From Streptomyces antioxidans (lineage in GTDB: Bacteria > Actinomycetota > Actinomycetes > Streptomycetales > Streptomycetaceae), in contig NZ_LAKD02000049.1 in NCBI RefSeq assembly GCF_000968685.2, positions 1 to 64,000 on the forward strand: 64,000 nucleotides of DNA. The letters run 5' to 3'. Made by a program: the position numbers and the translations under genes. The notes under the pieces are model-generated. The model was not told where the DNA came from and did not search any database. It saw nothing but the letters and a program-made list of their open reading frames with translations. The number at the start of each line of letters is the position of its first letter. Position 1 is the first letter of the stretch. Positions 32,437 to 40,986 of this stretch are shown here, piece by piece.

Positions 32437-33951
32437 TCAGCCGGTCGGCTCCGGCTCGCGGGCTCGTGGGCGGCGCAGGGTGCGGGCGGCCATCGGGCCG
32501 AGCAGGGCGATCAGGGACAGGCACAGGATCGCGGCGGAGAGCGGGCGGGTGAAGAAGATCGTCCAGTCGCCCTCGCTGAAGGCCATCGCGCGGCGGAACT
32601 GGGTCTCCGCCATCGGGCCCAGTACGGCGCCCAGGATCAGTGGGGCCACGGGATAGCCGGTGCGGCGCATGCCGAAGCCCAGGAGGCCGAAGAGCACCGC
32701 GATGCCGAGGTCGACCGCGTTCTGGGAGAGGGCGTACACCCCCAGGGCGGCGAAGACCAGGATGCCCGCGGTGAGCAGCGGGCGGGGCAGCCGGAGGAGC
32801 TTCACCCACAGCGGGATCAGCGGCAGGTTCAGCACGAGCAGCATCACATTGCCGATGTAGAGGCTGGCGATCAGCGTCCACACCAGCGCCGACTGGGTCG
32901 CGAACAGCTGCGGGCCCGGCTGCACGTCGTACATCTGGAACGCGATCAGCAACACCCCGGCCGTCGCCGACGTGGGGATGCCCAGCGTCAGCAGCGGCAT
33001 CAGCACCCCGGAGAACGCGGCGTTGTTGGCCGCCTCGGGACCGGCCACACCCTCGATGGCGCCCTTGCCGAACTGCTTCTTGTGCCGGGACAGCCGCTTC
33101 TCCACGTTGTAGCTGAGGAACGTGGGGATCTCCGCGCCGCCCGCGGGCAGGGCGCCGATCGGCAGCCCGATCGCCGTACCCCGCAGCCACGGCTTCCAGG
33201 ACCGCCGCCAGTCCTCGGGGCTCATCCCGATCCTGCCGCCCACCGGGAGCATCTGTTCCTCGGGCGCCCGCCGCAGCCGGGCCGCGGTGTAGAGCGCTTC
33301 TCCGATCGCGAAGAGGCCGACGGCGACGGCCACGATCTGGACGCCGTCGTAGAGCTCCGGCACCCCGAAGGTGTAGCGCGCCTGGCCGGTGAGGCTGTCG
33401 ATGCCGACGAGCCCGATGGCCAGGCCCAGGAAGAGGCTGCACAGCCCGCGCGCCGGGGCGTCGGCCACGACCGCGGTGACCGTGGCGAAGGCGAGGACCA
33501 TCACCGCGAAGTACTCCGCGGGCTGGATCTTCTCCGCGATCCGCGCCATGGCCGGACCGGCGAAGGTGATCCCCACGGTGGAGATCGTGCCCGCCACGAA
33601 CGAGCCGATGGCGGCCGTGGCGAGCGCGGCCCCGGCGCGCCCGGAGCGGGCCATCGGATGGCCCTCCAGGGTGGTGGGGACCGACGCCGTCTCCCCGGGC
33701 ACGTTCAGCAGGATGGCCGTGGTGGAGCCGCCGTACATCCCGCCGTAGTAGATGCCCGCGAAGAGCACCAGCGCGCCGGTGGGGTCGAAGACGAAGGTGA
33801 GCGGGAGCAGCAGCGCCACCGTGGTGGCGGGGCCCAGGCCGGGCAACACGCCGACCAGCGAGCCCAGCGTGCAGCCCGCGAACGCCAGTAGCAGGTGCAG
33901 GGGGCTGAACGCGCTGCCGAAACCGCCCATGAGGTCGTTGAGGACATCCAT
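32437..33951 (-). CDS. tctA: Tripartite tricarboxylate transporter, large permease TctA
   Basis: This 504-residue membrane protein is the main transport subunit for citrate-like carboxylates brought in by the TctC binding protein. About ten to twelve helices are seen. The TctA family blocks are present: GVLPGLGPATTVALLLPLTF near residue 38 and IYYGGMYGGSTTAILLNVPG near residue 68. A third, IGALPAGGAEIPTFLSYNVE, is near residue 265. It is the last gene of the operon, starting 2 bp after the TctB stop codon. Confidence 0.95.
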   Translation of the reverse strand: MDVLNDLMGGFGSAFSPLHLLLAFAGCTLGSLVGVLPGLGPATTVALLLPLTFVFDPTGALVLFAGIYYGGMYGGSTTAILLNVPGETASVPTTLEGHPMARSGRAGAALATAAIGSFVAGTISTVGITFAGPAMARIAEKIQPAEYFAVMVLAFATVTAVVADAPARGLCSLFLGLAIGLVGIDSLTGQARYTFGVPELYDGVQIVAVAVGLFAIGEALYTAARLRRAPEEQMLPVGGRIGMSPEDWRRSWKPWLRGTAIGLPIGALPAGGAEIPTFLSYNVEKRLSRHKKQFGKGAIEGVAGPEAANNAAFSGVLMPLLTLGIPTSATAGVLLIAFQMYDVQPGPQLFATQSALVWTLIASLYIGNVMLLVLNLPLIPLWVKLLRLPRPLLTAGILVFAALGVYALSQNAVDLGIAVLFGLLGFGMRRTGYPVAPLILGAVLGPMAETQFRRAMAFSEGDWTIFFTRPLSAAILCLSLIALLGPMAARTLRRPRAREPEPTG

Positions 33952-33953
33952 GG

Positions 33954-34598
33954 TCAGAACGCCAATCGGACGATGCCGGGCGGCAGATGGATGCCCAGCA
34001 GACGGTCGAAGAGGAAGTACACGGCCAGCGCGAGCACCAGGCCGATCAGGGCGTCACGGAGGATCCGGCGGCTGCCGAGCACCCGCGCGACCAGCGCGAA
34101 GAGCACGGCGGTCGACTGCCAGTAGCCGCAGGGGGCGAGCGCGAACAGATAGCAGACCAGCAGCGCCAACAGGGCCGCCACCGGACGCCACTCGGTCAGC
34201 CGGGCCTCCTCGCGCGCCTGCTCGGTCAGCGCCGGATCGCTGCCGCGGAACGCCTGGACGACGGCGACCGAAGCCGCGGCGCACAGCCCCGCGCCGACCA
34301 GCAGGGGGAACGCCCGGGGGCCCACGTCCTGGTCGATGGTCCCCTCGGGGATGGCGAAGGCCCAGGCCAGCACGGCCAGGCCCGCCGCGAGGAAGAGCAG
34401 CGCGGCGATCCGGGGGCTCCAGGGGCGCTCGTCGGGCGGGGCCGCGCCGTCCGTCGCCTGGTTCACCGCGCCGCCCTCCGGGGGGTTCGCCGCGGCCTCC
34501 GGCGTCGCGCCCAGCGCCTCGTCCCGCGCGTTCACCGCGTCGTCCTGTGCGTTCACCGCGTCGTCCTGTGCGTTCACCGCCTCGTCCCGCGCGCTCAT
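33954..34598 (-). CDS. tctB: Tripartite tricarboxylate transporter, small permease TctB
   Basis: This 214-residue membrane protein is the small, structural subunit of the transporter. Four hydrophobic segments fit the family. The start is the ATG of MSARDEAVNAQDD, which overlaps the TctC stop codon (ATGA), showing translational coupling. The first ~45 residues, before the membrane part, are Asp/Ala/Asn-rich heptads (AVNAQDD) encoded by 21-bp DNA repeats and then a Pro/Glu-rich stretch. I know no such tail in typical TctB. The rest (PRIAALLFLAAGLAVLAWAF and onward) is ordinary. Confidence 0.88.
   Translation of the reverse strand: MSARDEAVNAQDDAVNAQDDAVNARDEALGATPEAAANPPEGGAVNQATDGAAPPDERPWSPRIAALLFLAAGLAVLAWAFAIPEGTIDQDVGPRAFPLLVGAGLCAAASVAVVQAFRGSDPALTEQAREEARLTEWRPVAALLALLVCYLFALAPCGYWQSTAVLFALVARVLGSRRILRDALIGLVLALAVYFLFDRLLGIHLPPGIVRLAF
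34528..34590. repeat. Three 21-bp in-frame repeats in the tctB leader
   Basis: Units start at 34528, 34549 and 34570; a decayed fourth covers 34507-34527. On the minus strand they encode AVNAQDD-like heptads. The first two copies are identical, so recent expansion is likely. Confidence 0.88.
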
Positions 34599-35608
34599 GA
34601 GCCGAGTCCCACGGATGTGAGCGCCTGGCCGACCTGGCGCTGCTGCCTGTCGATCAGGGCGCCGTACTTCTTCCCCGGCACCCACACGTCCTTCCAGTCG
34701 TTCTGCCGCAACGCCCGCTTCCAGCACGAAGTCCGGCGCATCCGGTCCACCACCCTCACGATCGCGCGCTGTTCGTCATCGCTCAGCCCGGGCGGGGCCA
34801 TGACCCCACCGACGCTCTCCACGGACTCGTCCTCGTAGCCGAGCGCGCCGAGGGTGGGAGCGTCGATGCCCTCGGGAGCCTTGTCGCCGCTGACCGCGAG
34901 GACCCGCAGCTTCCCGGCCTCGATCTGCGGCCGGACCTCCGTCAGCGTGGAGAGGCCGACCTTCGAGGCCCCGCTCAGCAGCAGGTTGAGTACTTCTCCG
35001 CCGCCACCGGTGGGCACATACGTGACCTTGCGCGCCGGGATGCCCTCGGCCTTGGCGAGCCCGGCCACCGTGATGTGGTCCGGGCCGCCCAGCGAACCGC
35101 CCACCCAGGACGTCCGCTTGGGGTCGTTGCGCATGGCGGCCAGCACCGAGCGCAGATCGTGGAAGGGGGAGCGGGCGGGCACCACGATCGCGGAGGTGCT
35201 GACCGTGAGCCCCGCCACGGGGGTGAGCTCGGACAGCTTGACGGGGGAGTGGTTCTGGATGGCGCCGCCGATCATGGTCACCGTGTCCATGGTCATCAGC
35301 TGGTACGGATCGCCCTCCCGCCCCGCCATCCGGGCCAGCCCGATGGTGCCGCCCGCGCCCGGGGCGTTGGTGACCGTGACGTCCTCGTCGATGACCCCGC
35401 AGCTGGTGAGCGCGGAACCCATGCCCCGCGCCCGCGCGTCCCAGCCGCCGCCGACGCTCCCGGGAGCGAGGACCGACAGCCCCCGGGACGGATAGTCGGC
35501 GACGGCGCCCGGGTCGTCCAGCGAACCGACGGTGCACGCACTGCTCACCGTGGCCACGAGCGCGACCACCACTGCCAGACGGGGGCCGTTCCTGAGGAGA
35601 GGAGGCAT
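34595..35608 (-). CDS. tctC: Tripartite tricarboxylate transporter substrate-binding lipoprotein TctC
   Basis: This 337-residue lipoprotein binds the carboxylate outside the membrane. The start is the ATG of MPPLLRNGPRLAVVV with GGAG 11 bases upstream. A signal segment ends at the lipobox-like VSSAC (Cys near residue 24). The Bug/TctC fold marks are present: VLAPGSVGGGWDARARGM, then NAPGAGGTIGLARM. It is the first gene of the operon, with a 4-bp overlap into tctB, and it diverges from an ArsR-type regulator gene 95 bp away. Confidence 0.93.
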   Translation of the reverse strand: MPPLLRNGPRLAVVVALVATVSSACTVGSLDDPGAVADYPSRGLSVLAPGSVGGGWDARARGMGSALTSCGVIDEDVTVTNAPGAGGTIGLARMAGREGDPYQLMTMDTVTMIGGAIQNHSPVKLSELTPVAGLTVSTSAIVVPARSPFHDLRSVLAAMRNDPKRTSWVGGSLGGPDHITVAGLAKAEGIPARKVTYVPTGGGGEVLNLLLSGASKVGLSTLTEVRPQIEAGKLRVLAVSGDKAPEGIDAPTLGALGYEDESVESVGGVMAPPGLSDDEQRAIVRVVDRMRRTSCWKRALRQNDWKDVWVPGKKYGALIDRQQRQVGQALTSVGLGS

Positions 35609-35685
35609 GGGGGACGCTCCAGGCGGAGGAGGGGAAGCCGAAGTGGGCTGGAGCTTGCGCCTCCCCCGGCGGCCCTCACAAGACG

Positions 35686-35705
35686 ATTGACTCGAAGGCG
35701 TCAAT
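35686..35705. promoter_or_regulatory. Inverted repeat overlapping the regulator start codon
   Basis: ATTGAC-N8-GTCAAT covers the ATG of the ArsR-type gene and lies 78 bp from the tctC start. A second pair, GCTCCAG (35616-35622) and CTGGAGC (35648-35654), lies in the same gap. Either could be the regulator's own site; binding over the start codon would suit autorepression. Confidence 0.5.
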
Positions 35706-36888
35706 GGCCGACGCTGCCCGGATGCCCGTCGTGATCGAGCTGGGGCCCGCCCCTGAGCAGCGCATCAGCACCCGTCTGTCCCCGCTCGCCGAGCTGTGCG
35801 CCTGTCTGCACGCGCTGGACGGGCCGCGCCACCATCCGGCCAGCAGGCGCTGGGCGGGTGCGGTCCTGGAGGGCGCGGACGAGCGGCTGCTGGAGCGGGC
35901 CGGTGGGTGGGCGCCGCTGTGGGGCGCCTTCCGCGCCCGCTATCTGCTGCCCCTCACACCGGGCCCGGAGCGTGACCTGGAGGAGGAGCTGGCGCAGGTC
36001 GCGCGGCTGGACGAGGAGACGTTCACGACCATGACCGAGCAGGCGCTCGTCGGCAAGAACGGCCACGGCCCGGGCTCCGGACCCGATCCGGGGTCCGGCA
36101 ACGGCTCCGGCCACGGCCCGGTGCCCGCCTCAGACCACGGCTCCGGTCATGGCCCGGGCCCCGGTTCCCGGCGCGGCGGCCGTACGCCGGAGCGCTTCCT
36201 GGCCCGGCTGCGGCAGCTCTCCGAGCGCCGGTTCGCCCTGGGGCTGCGGCTGCTCGCCGACCCCTCCGGATTCCGCGACGCCCTCCTCGCCTTCCTGTCC
36301 GCCGTGGCTGAGGAGGTCTTCGAGGCGGAGTGGACGCGGCTGCGCCCCATCCTGGAGGCCGACGCCCGGGTCCGCTCCCATGAGCACTCCCGCTACGGGC
36401 CGGCGGTGCTGGCCGGGTTCCCCACCGCCCGCATGGAGCAGGACCCGCCCCGGGTGGTGTTCGACAAGCTCTACAACGCACGGGCCAGTCTCGCCGACCA
36501 CCCCTGTCTGCTGGTGCCGTCGCTGCACATCAACCCACATCTCGCGATCAAGCACTATCCCGGCTTCCCGGTGGTGGTGCAGTACCCGGTGCGGGACGGG
36601 GCGGGCGCGGAGCCGACCGCCCTGGACGTGGTGGTGCGCGGGCTGCGGGCGCTGGACGAGCCGCTGCGCATCCGGATGTGCCGGGCGCTGCTGCGGCAGT
36701 CGATGACGACGACGGAGCTGGCCACCCAGTTCGAGATGACGCCGCCGCAGATGTCACGGCACCTGCGCAAGCTGCGGGAGGCCGGAATGGTGCACACCCA
36801 CCGGGAGGGGGCGCGGGTGCACTACCAGCTGGACGAGGCGGCGGTGCGCAATCTCGGTGTCGACCTGCTCTCCGCGCTGCACCGCTGA
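35704..36888 (+). CDS. ArsR-type transcriptional regulator with long DUF5937-like N-terminal domain
   Basis: This 394-residue cytoplasmic protein is much longer than a simple ArsR repressor. Residues 1-110 and about 160-310 form the large N-terminal region found in this Streptomyces group (CLHALDGPRHHPASRRWAGA near 45). The helix-turn-helix is at the C-terminus, about 315-390 (MTTTELATQFEMTPPQMSRH, then LRKLREAGMVHTHREGARVHYQL). A Gly/Ser/His/Pro-rich linker at about 115-160 (NGSGHGPVPASDHGSGHG) divides the N-terminal part. It is divergent from tctCBA, so control of that operon is a reasonable inference. Its ligand is unknown. Confidence 0.85.
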   Translation: MADAARMPVVIELGPAPEQRISTRLSPLAELCACLHALDGPRHHPASRRWAGAVLEGADERLLERAGGWAPLWGAFRARYLLPLTPGPERDLEEELAQVARLDEETFTTMTEQALVGKNGHGPGSGPDPGSGNGSGHGPVPASDHGSGHGPGPGSRRGGRTPERFLARLRQLSERRFALGLRLLADPSGFRDALLAFLSAVAEEVFEAEWTRLRPILEADARVRSHEHSRYGPAVLAGFPTARMEQDPPRVVFDKLYNARASLADHPCLLVPSLHINPHLAIKHYPGFPVVVQYPVRDGAGAEPTALDVVVRGLRALDEPLRIRMCRALLRQSMTTTELATQFEMTPPQMSRHLRKLREAGMVHTHREGARVHYQLDEAAVRNLGVDLLSALHR

Positions 36889-37056
36889 GAAAGTCGGCTG
36901 CACCGCTGCCCAAGTCCTCGGCACCGCCGAGAAGGTCCTCCGCACCGCCGGGATCAGGATCGGCGGAGGCATTGACGCTCAGGCGGCAATCATCTTGAGC
37001 GCGCGCCGACCGTTGCGGATCGTTGCGACACCCGCGACGGCAGAAGGAAGCGATAC

Positions 37057-37890
37057 GTGACCACCCCCCGCGTCAAGACCACCAAGGCGTTCTACCGCAC
37101 CGGCTCCACCACCTGGTTCGCCTCCCGGCACGACCAGCGGTTCTCGTACGGTCTGCACATCCCGTCCGTCCACGAGACCACCGACACCCCACTGCCGCTC
37201 ATGGTGATCCAGCACGGCACCGGGCGCACCGCGTCCCAATACCGGGACGCGATGGCCGAGTTCTCCGAGCGGCACGGCTGTGTCGTGCTCACCCCGATGT
37301 TCCCCGCGGGCATCGACGACCCGGAGGACCTGCACAACTTCAAGTTCATCGAGTACCGCGGCATCCGCTACGACGAGCAGCTGCTCGCGATCGTGGACGA
37401 GGCGGGGGAGCGGTTCCACATCGACACCGGGCGCTTTCTGCTGCAGGGCTTCTCGGGCGGCGGGCAGTTCGCGCACCGCTTCCTGTATCTGCACCCCGAC
37501 CGGCTCAGCGGGGTGTCCATCGGCGCGCCCGGCCGGGTCACGCTGATCGACCCGGACCGCGAGTGGTGGCTGGGCACGAAGGGGTTCGAGCAGCGCTTCG
37601 GGGCACCGCTGCGGCTGGAGGACATCCGTAAGGTGCCCGTGCACATGGTGGTCGGGGCGGAGGACACCGAGACCTGGGAGATCAACAATCCCGGCGACTC
37701 CAACTGGATGGACGGCGCCGACGCCGTCGGGCGCACCCGCGTGGAGCGCATCACCGCGCTGCGGGACAACTACACCGAGCTGGGCATCGACGTCACCCTC
37801 GACATCGTGCCCGGCGTGGGACACCGGGGGATGGGGGTGCTTGACGCGGTACGGCGCTTCGCGGAGCGGGTCCTTCCGCGCGTCGTCTGA
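37057..37890 (+). CDS. Alpha/beta-hydrolase (PHB-depolymerase-like esterase)
   Basis: This 277-residue cytoplasmic protein has no signal peptide. GTG start with AGAAGGAAG 8 bases upstream. Catalytic triad candidates are the nucleophile Ser in GFSGGG (near residue 131), an Asp near AEDTETWE (near 206) and the His of VPGVGHRGMG (near 255). The first part (GLHIPSVHETTDTPLPLMVI) and the VIQHGTG oxyanion loop fit the esterase/PHB depolymerase (Esterase_phd) group. The substrate is unknown. It lies after the ArsR-type gene with 168 bp between, so separate transcription is likely. Confidence 0.85.
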   Translation: MTTPRVKTTKAFYRTGSTTWFASRHDQRFSYGLHIPSVHETTDTPLPLMVIQHGTGRTASQYRDAMAEFSERHGCVVLTPMFPAGIDDPEDLHNFKFIEYRGIRYDEQLLAIVDEAGERFHIDTGRFLLQGFSGGGQFAHRFLYLHPDRLSGVSIGAPGRVTLIDPDREWWLGTKGFEQRFGAPLRLEDIRKVPVHMVVGAEDTETWEINNPGDSNWMDGADAVGRTRVERITALRDNYTELGIDVTLDIVPGVGHRGMGVLDAVRRFAERVLPRVV

Positions 37891-37950
37891 GCATCTGGGC
37901 CCTGTGGGCCGGTGCGCCCACAGACAACGGCTGCCAGCCCACGGACACGA

Positions 37951-37994
37951 CCGTGCCCCTGGGGGCGACACTTCGCCGCCACCCAGGGGCACGG
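37951..37994. terminator. Bidirectional terminator between esterase and permease
   Basis: A 13-bp outer stem (CCGTGCCCCTGGG) and a 5-bp inner stem (GGCGA with TCGCC) form one long hairpin between convergent genes. Confidence 0.82.
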
Positions 37995-38030
37995 GGAACC
38001 AGAATCAGCGGAGCACGTTCCTCCTGCCGG

Positions 38031-39503
38031 CTACGGGGCCGCCCGCTCCTTCGGCGCGGGCTCCGGGGAGGCCGCCGGGGCGGGGCCACGGGCGGCGGTG
38101 AGGCGTTCCTTGACCAGGGCGAGAGCCACCACGAGCACGGCCACCAGCGCGGAGAGGATCACCTGCTCGCGCCCGTCCTTGTCGGTGAGCATATAGACCA
38201 GGACGAACGAGATCATCCCGATCGTCGCCCAGGTCAGATAGGGGAAGAGCCACATCCGCACGATCAGCTTCTCGGGGTTCTCGCGCAGGATCATCCCGCG
38301 CATCCGCAGCTGGCTGAAGCAGATCACCAGCCATACGAAGAGCGCGACCGCGCCGGAGGAGTTCAGCAGGAAGGTGAAGACGGTGTCCGGCCACTGGTAG
38401 TTGAACCACACCGCGACGAACCCGAAGACGACCGAGCCGAGGATCGCGGCCTGCGGCACCCCGCGGGAGTTGGTGCGGGCGAAGGAGGCCGGGGCGTCGC
38501 CGCGCTGGCCGAGCGAGAAGGCCATGCGGGAGGCGGTGTAGAGGCCGGAGTTCAGACACGAGAGCACGGCGGTCAGCACGATCACGTTCATGATGTCACC
38601 GGCGTGCGGTATGCCGACCGAGTCGAGCGCCGCGACATAGCTGCCGTTGTCGGCGATCGCCTTGGAGTCCCAGGGCAGCAGGGTGACCACCACGAAGATC
38701 GAGCCCAGGTAGAAGACCGCGATACGCCAGATCACGCTGTTGGTGGCCTTGGTGACCGCCCGCTGCGGGTCCGCGGACTCACCGGCCGCGAGGGTGACGA
38801 TCTCGCTGCCCATGAAGGAGAAGACCACCAGCAGCACACCGGTGAGGATGGCGCCCGGCCCGTTCGGCAGGAAGCCGCCGTGGTCGGTGAGGTGGGCCAG
38901 GCCCGAGCCCTCGTTGTCCGAATGCGGCAGCAGCCCGAACGCCGCGAGCCCGCCGATCACGATGAACGCGCCGATCGCCACGACCTTGATCCCGGCGAAC
39001 CAGAACTCGAACTCACCGTAGGAGCCGACCGAGACCAGGTTGGTCGCGGTGAGCACCACCATCACGATCAGCGCCCAGCCCCACTGCGGAACGGCCGGCC
39101 ACCAGCCCTCCAGGATCTTGGCGCCGGCGGTGGCCTCGACCGCCAGCACCACGACCCAGAAGAACCAGTACAGCCAGCCGATGGAGAAACCGGCCCAGCG
39201 GCCGAGCGCCCGGTCGGCGTAGGCGGAGAAGGAGCCGGAGGTGGGATTGGCGGCGGACATCTCGCCGAGCATCCGCATGACGAAGACGACCATGAGGCCG
39301 ACCAGCGCATACGAGATGAGAATGCCGGGGCCGGCCTTGGCGATACCCGCACTGGAGCCGACGAAGAGGCCGGCGCCGATCACGCCGCCGATCGCGATCA
39401 TCGATAGGTGGCGGTTCTTGAGCCCCGCCTTGAGGCCGTCGGGCGAACCCGGGTCGCCGGGGGCCCGCTGCTGCTCCGGCGTGGTCGCAGGTTGTGCGCT
39501 CAT
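38031..39503 (-). CDS. Amino-acid permease (APC family), second copy
   Basis: This 490-residue importer has twelve hydrophobic segments. Helix 1 carries IAIGGVIGAGLFVGSSAGIA, and the helix 2-3 block is VMRMLGEMSAANPTSGSFS. A Pro-rich 25-residue leader and a Pro/Ala-rich tail (APAASPEPAPKERAAP) flank the membrane part. It is paralogous to the permease at 29459-30880; the two differ most in the termini and in the loop between helices 6 and 7. It is divergent from rpiB, with an AT-richer 180-bp gap. Confidence 0.92.
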   Translation of the reverse strand: MSAQPATTPEQQRAPGDPGSPDGLKAGLKNRHLSMIAIGGVIGAGLFVGSSAGIAKAGPGILISYALVGLMVVFVMRMLGEMSAANPTSGSFSAYADRALGRWAGFSIGWLYWFFWVVVLAVEATAGAKILEGWWPAVPQWGWALIVMVVLTATNLVSVGSYGEFEFWFAGIKVVAIGAFIVIGGLAAFGLLPHSDNEGSGLAHLTDHGGFLPNGPGAILTGVLLVVFSFMGSEIVTLAAGESADPQRAVTKATNSVIWRIAVFYLGSIFVVVTLLPWDSKAIADNGSYVAALDSVGIPHAGDIMNVIVLTAVLSCLNSGLYTASRMAFSLGQRGDAPASFARTNSRGVPQAAILGSVVFGFVAVWFNYQWPDTVFTFLLNSSGAVALFVWLVICFSQLRMRGMILRENPEKLIVRMWLFPYLTWATIGMISFVLVYMLTDKDGREQVILSALVAVLVVALALVKERLTAARGPAPAASPEPAPKERAAP

Positions 39504-39684
39504 GTGCTCGATTCCTTTGCTCTCGCGTAACGAGCGACGCCAGTGAATCTCAGGAGGTCTGCCAGTTGAACCTTTGAATCCGGATTGTTACTTGAGGTTT
39601 TCATGAGGTTCTTTGGCATTACGGAGATTTACGCGATGCCTACCCTGGGCGGCGGGGACCACACGGCCATGACACACTCGGTAC

Positions 39685-40173
39685 ATGCGCGTGTACCTCG
39701 GCTCCGACCATGCCGGTTTCGAACTCAAGAACCACCTCGTGGAGTGGCTCAAGGCGGCCGGGCACGAGCCCGTCGACTGCGGCCCGCACATCTACGACGC
39801 CCAGGACGACTACCCGCCGTTCTGCCTGCGCGCGGCGGAGCGGACCGCCGCCGACCCGGGGAGCCTCGGCATCGTCATCGGCGGATCCGGCAACGGTGAG
39901 CAGATCGCCGCCAACAAGGTCAAGGGGGTGCGTGCGGCGCTGGCCTGGAGCGAGGAGACCGCCGCCCTCGGCCGTGAGCACAACGACGCCAATGTGGTCA
40001 GCGTCGGCGCCCGGATGCACACCCAGGACGAAGCCACGAAGTTCGTCGAGATCTTCCTGAACACCCCGTACTCGGGCGAGGAGCGCCACACCCGCCGTAT
40101 TGAGATGCTCAGCGGCTACGAGGCCACCGGCGAGCTGCCGCCCATCCCGGCCCACCACCCGCAAGGCGACTGA
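39685..40173 (+). CDS. rpiB: Ribose-5-phosphate isomerase B
   Basis: This 162-residue cytoplasmic enzyme interconverts ribose 5-phosphate and ribulose 5-phosphate in the pentose phosphate pathway. It belongs to the LacA/RpiB family: MRVYLGSDHAGFELK holds the Asp8-His9 substrate residues. The loop IGGSGNGEQIAANK has Glu72 where E. coli-type RpiB has the catalytic Cys, which is the pattern of the M. tuberculosis enzyme that uses a Glu. No ribosome site is evident. It ends in TGATG, overlapping the DNA glycosylase gene, so the two are translationally coupled. Confidence 0.95.
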   Translation: MRVYLGSDHAGFELKNHLVEWLKAAGHEPVDCGPHIYDAQDDYPPFCLRAAERTAADPGSLGIVIGGSGNGEQIAANKVKGVRAALAWSEETAALGREHNDANVVSVGARMHTQDEATKFVEIFLNTPYSGEERHTRRIEMLSGYEATGELPPIPAHHPQGD

Positions 40174-40982
40174 TGCCCGAAGGGCACACCATCCACCGGC
40201 TGGCCGCCGACCACCTCGAGACCTTCGGCGGCCGGCCCGTCCGGGCCACCAGCCCACAGGGGAAGTTCGCCGACGGCGCCGGGCTGATCGACGGCCAGCC
40301 GCTGCGCCACGCCGAGGCACACGGCAAGCACCTCTTCCTGGACTTCGCCGCCACCGGCTGGGTCCATGTCCACCTGGGGCTCTTCGGTACGTACGCCTTC
40401 GGCCCGGCCCCCGCGCCGCCGCCCACCGACACCGTCCGGCTGCGGCTGGCGAACCCCGAGGGGTACGCGGACCTGCGCGGCCCGGCCGCCTGTGCGCTGA
40501 TCACCGACGGGGAGAAGCAGGTGATCCACGACCGGCTGGGCCCCGATCCGCTGCGCCCGGCGGACGACGGCGAGCGCGCCTGGGCCCGCATCTCCCGCAG
40601 CCGGGTCAGCGTAGCCGCGCTGCTCATGGACCAGAAGGTGATCTCCGGGGTCGGAAACGTCTACCGCGCCGAGGTGCTCTTCCGGCACGGAATCGACCCC
40701 TACCGGCCCGGCCGTGCGCTGACCCGCGCCGAATGGGACGCCATATGGCCCGATCTGGTGGCGCTGATGCGCGAGGGGGTGCGAAACAACCGGATCGACA
40801 CGGTCCGCCCCGAGCACACCCCCGAGGCGATGGGCCGCCCGCCGCGCGTGGACGACCACGGCGGTGAGGTCTATGTCTACCGGCGCGCCGGACAGCCCTG
40901 CCACATCTGTGGTGGCGAGATCCGCACCGCCGATCTCGCCGCCCGCAATCTCTTCTGGTGCCCTGACTGCCAGAGCGCCTGA
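40173..40982 (+). CDS. Fpg/Nei family DNA glycosylase (endonuclease VIII-like)
   Basis: This 269-residue base-excision repair enzyme cuts out oxidised bases and nicks at the site. The catalytic N-terminal Pro2-Glu3 are in MPEGHTIHRLA; PEGH is the Nei-type start rather than Fpg PELP. The helix-two-turn-helix block (DQKVISGVGNVYRAEVLF) is at about 150-170. The C-terminal zinc finger is complete (CHICGGEIRTADLAARN, then CPDC). It overlaps rpiB by one base at the start codon. A mycobacterial-type Nei is the closest description. Confidence 0.94.
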   Translation: MPEGHTIHRLAADHLETFGGRPVRATSPQGKFADGAGLIDGQPLRHAEAHGKHLFLDFAATGWVHVHLGLFGTYAFGPAPAPPPTDTVRLRLANPEGYADLRGPAACALITDGEKQVIHDRLGPDPLRPADDGERAWARISRSRVSVAALLMDQKVISGVGNVYRAEVLFRHGIDPYRPGRALTRAEWDAIWPDLVALMREGVRNNRIDTVRPEHTPEAMGRPPRVDDHGGEVYVYRRAGQPCHICGGEIRTADLAARNLFWCPDCQSA

Positions 40983-40986
40983 GCTC

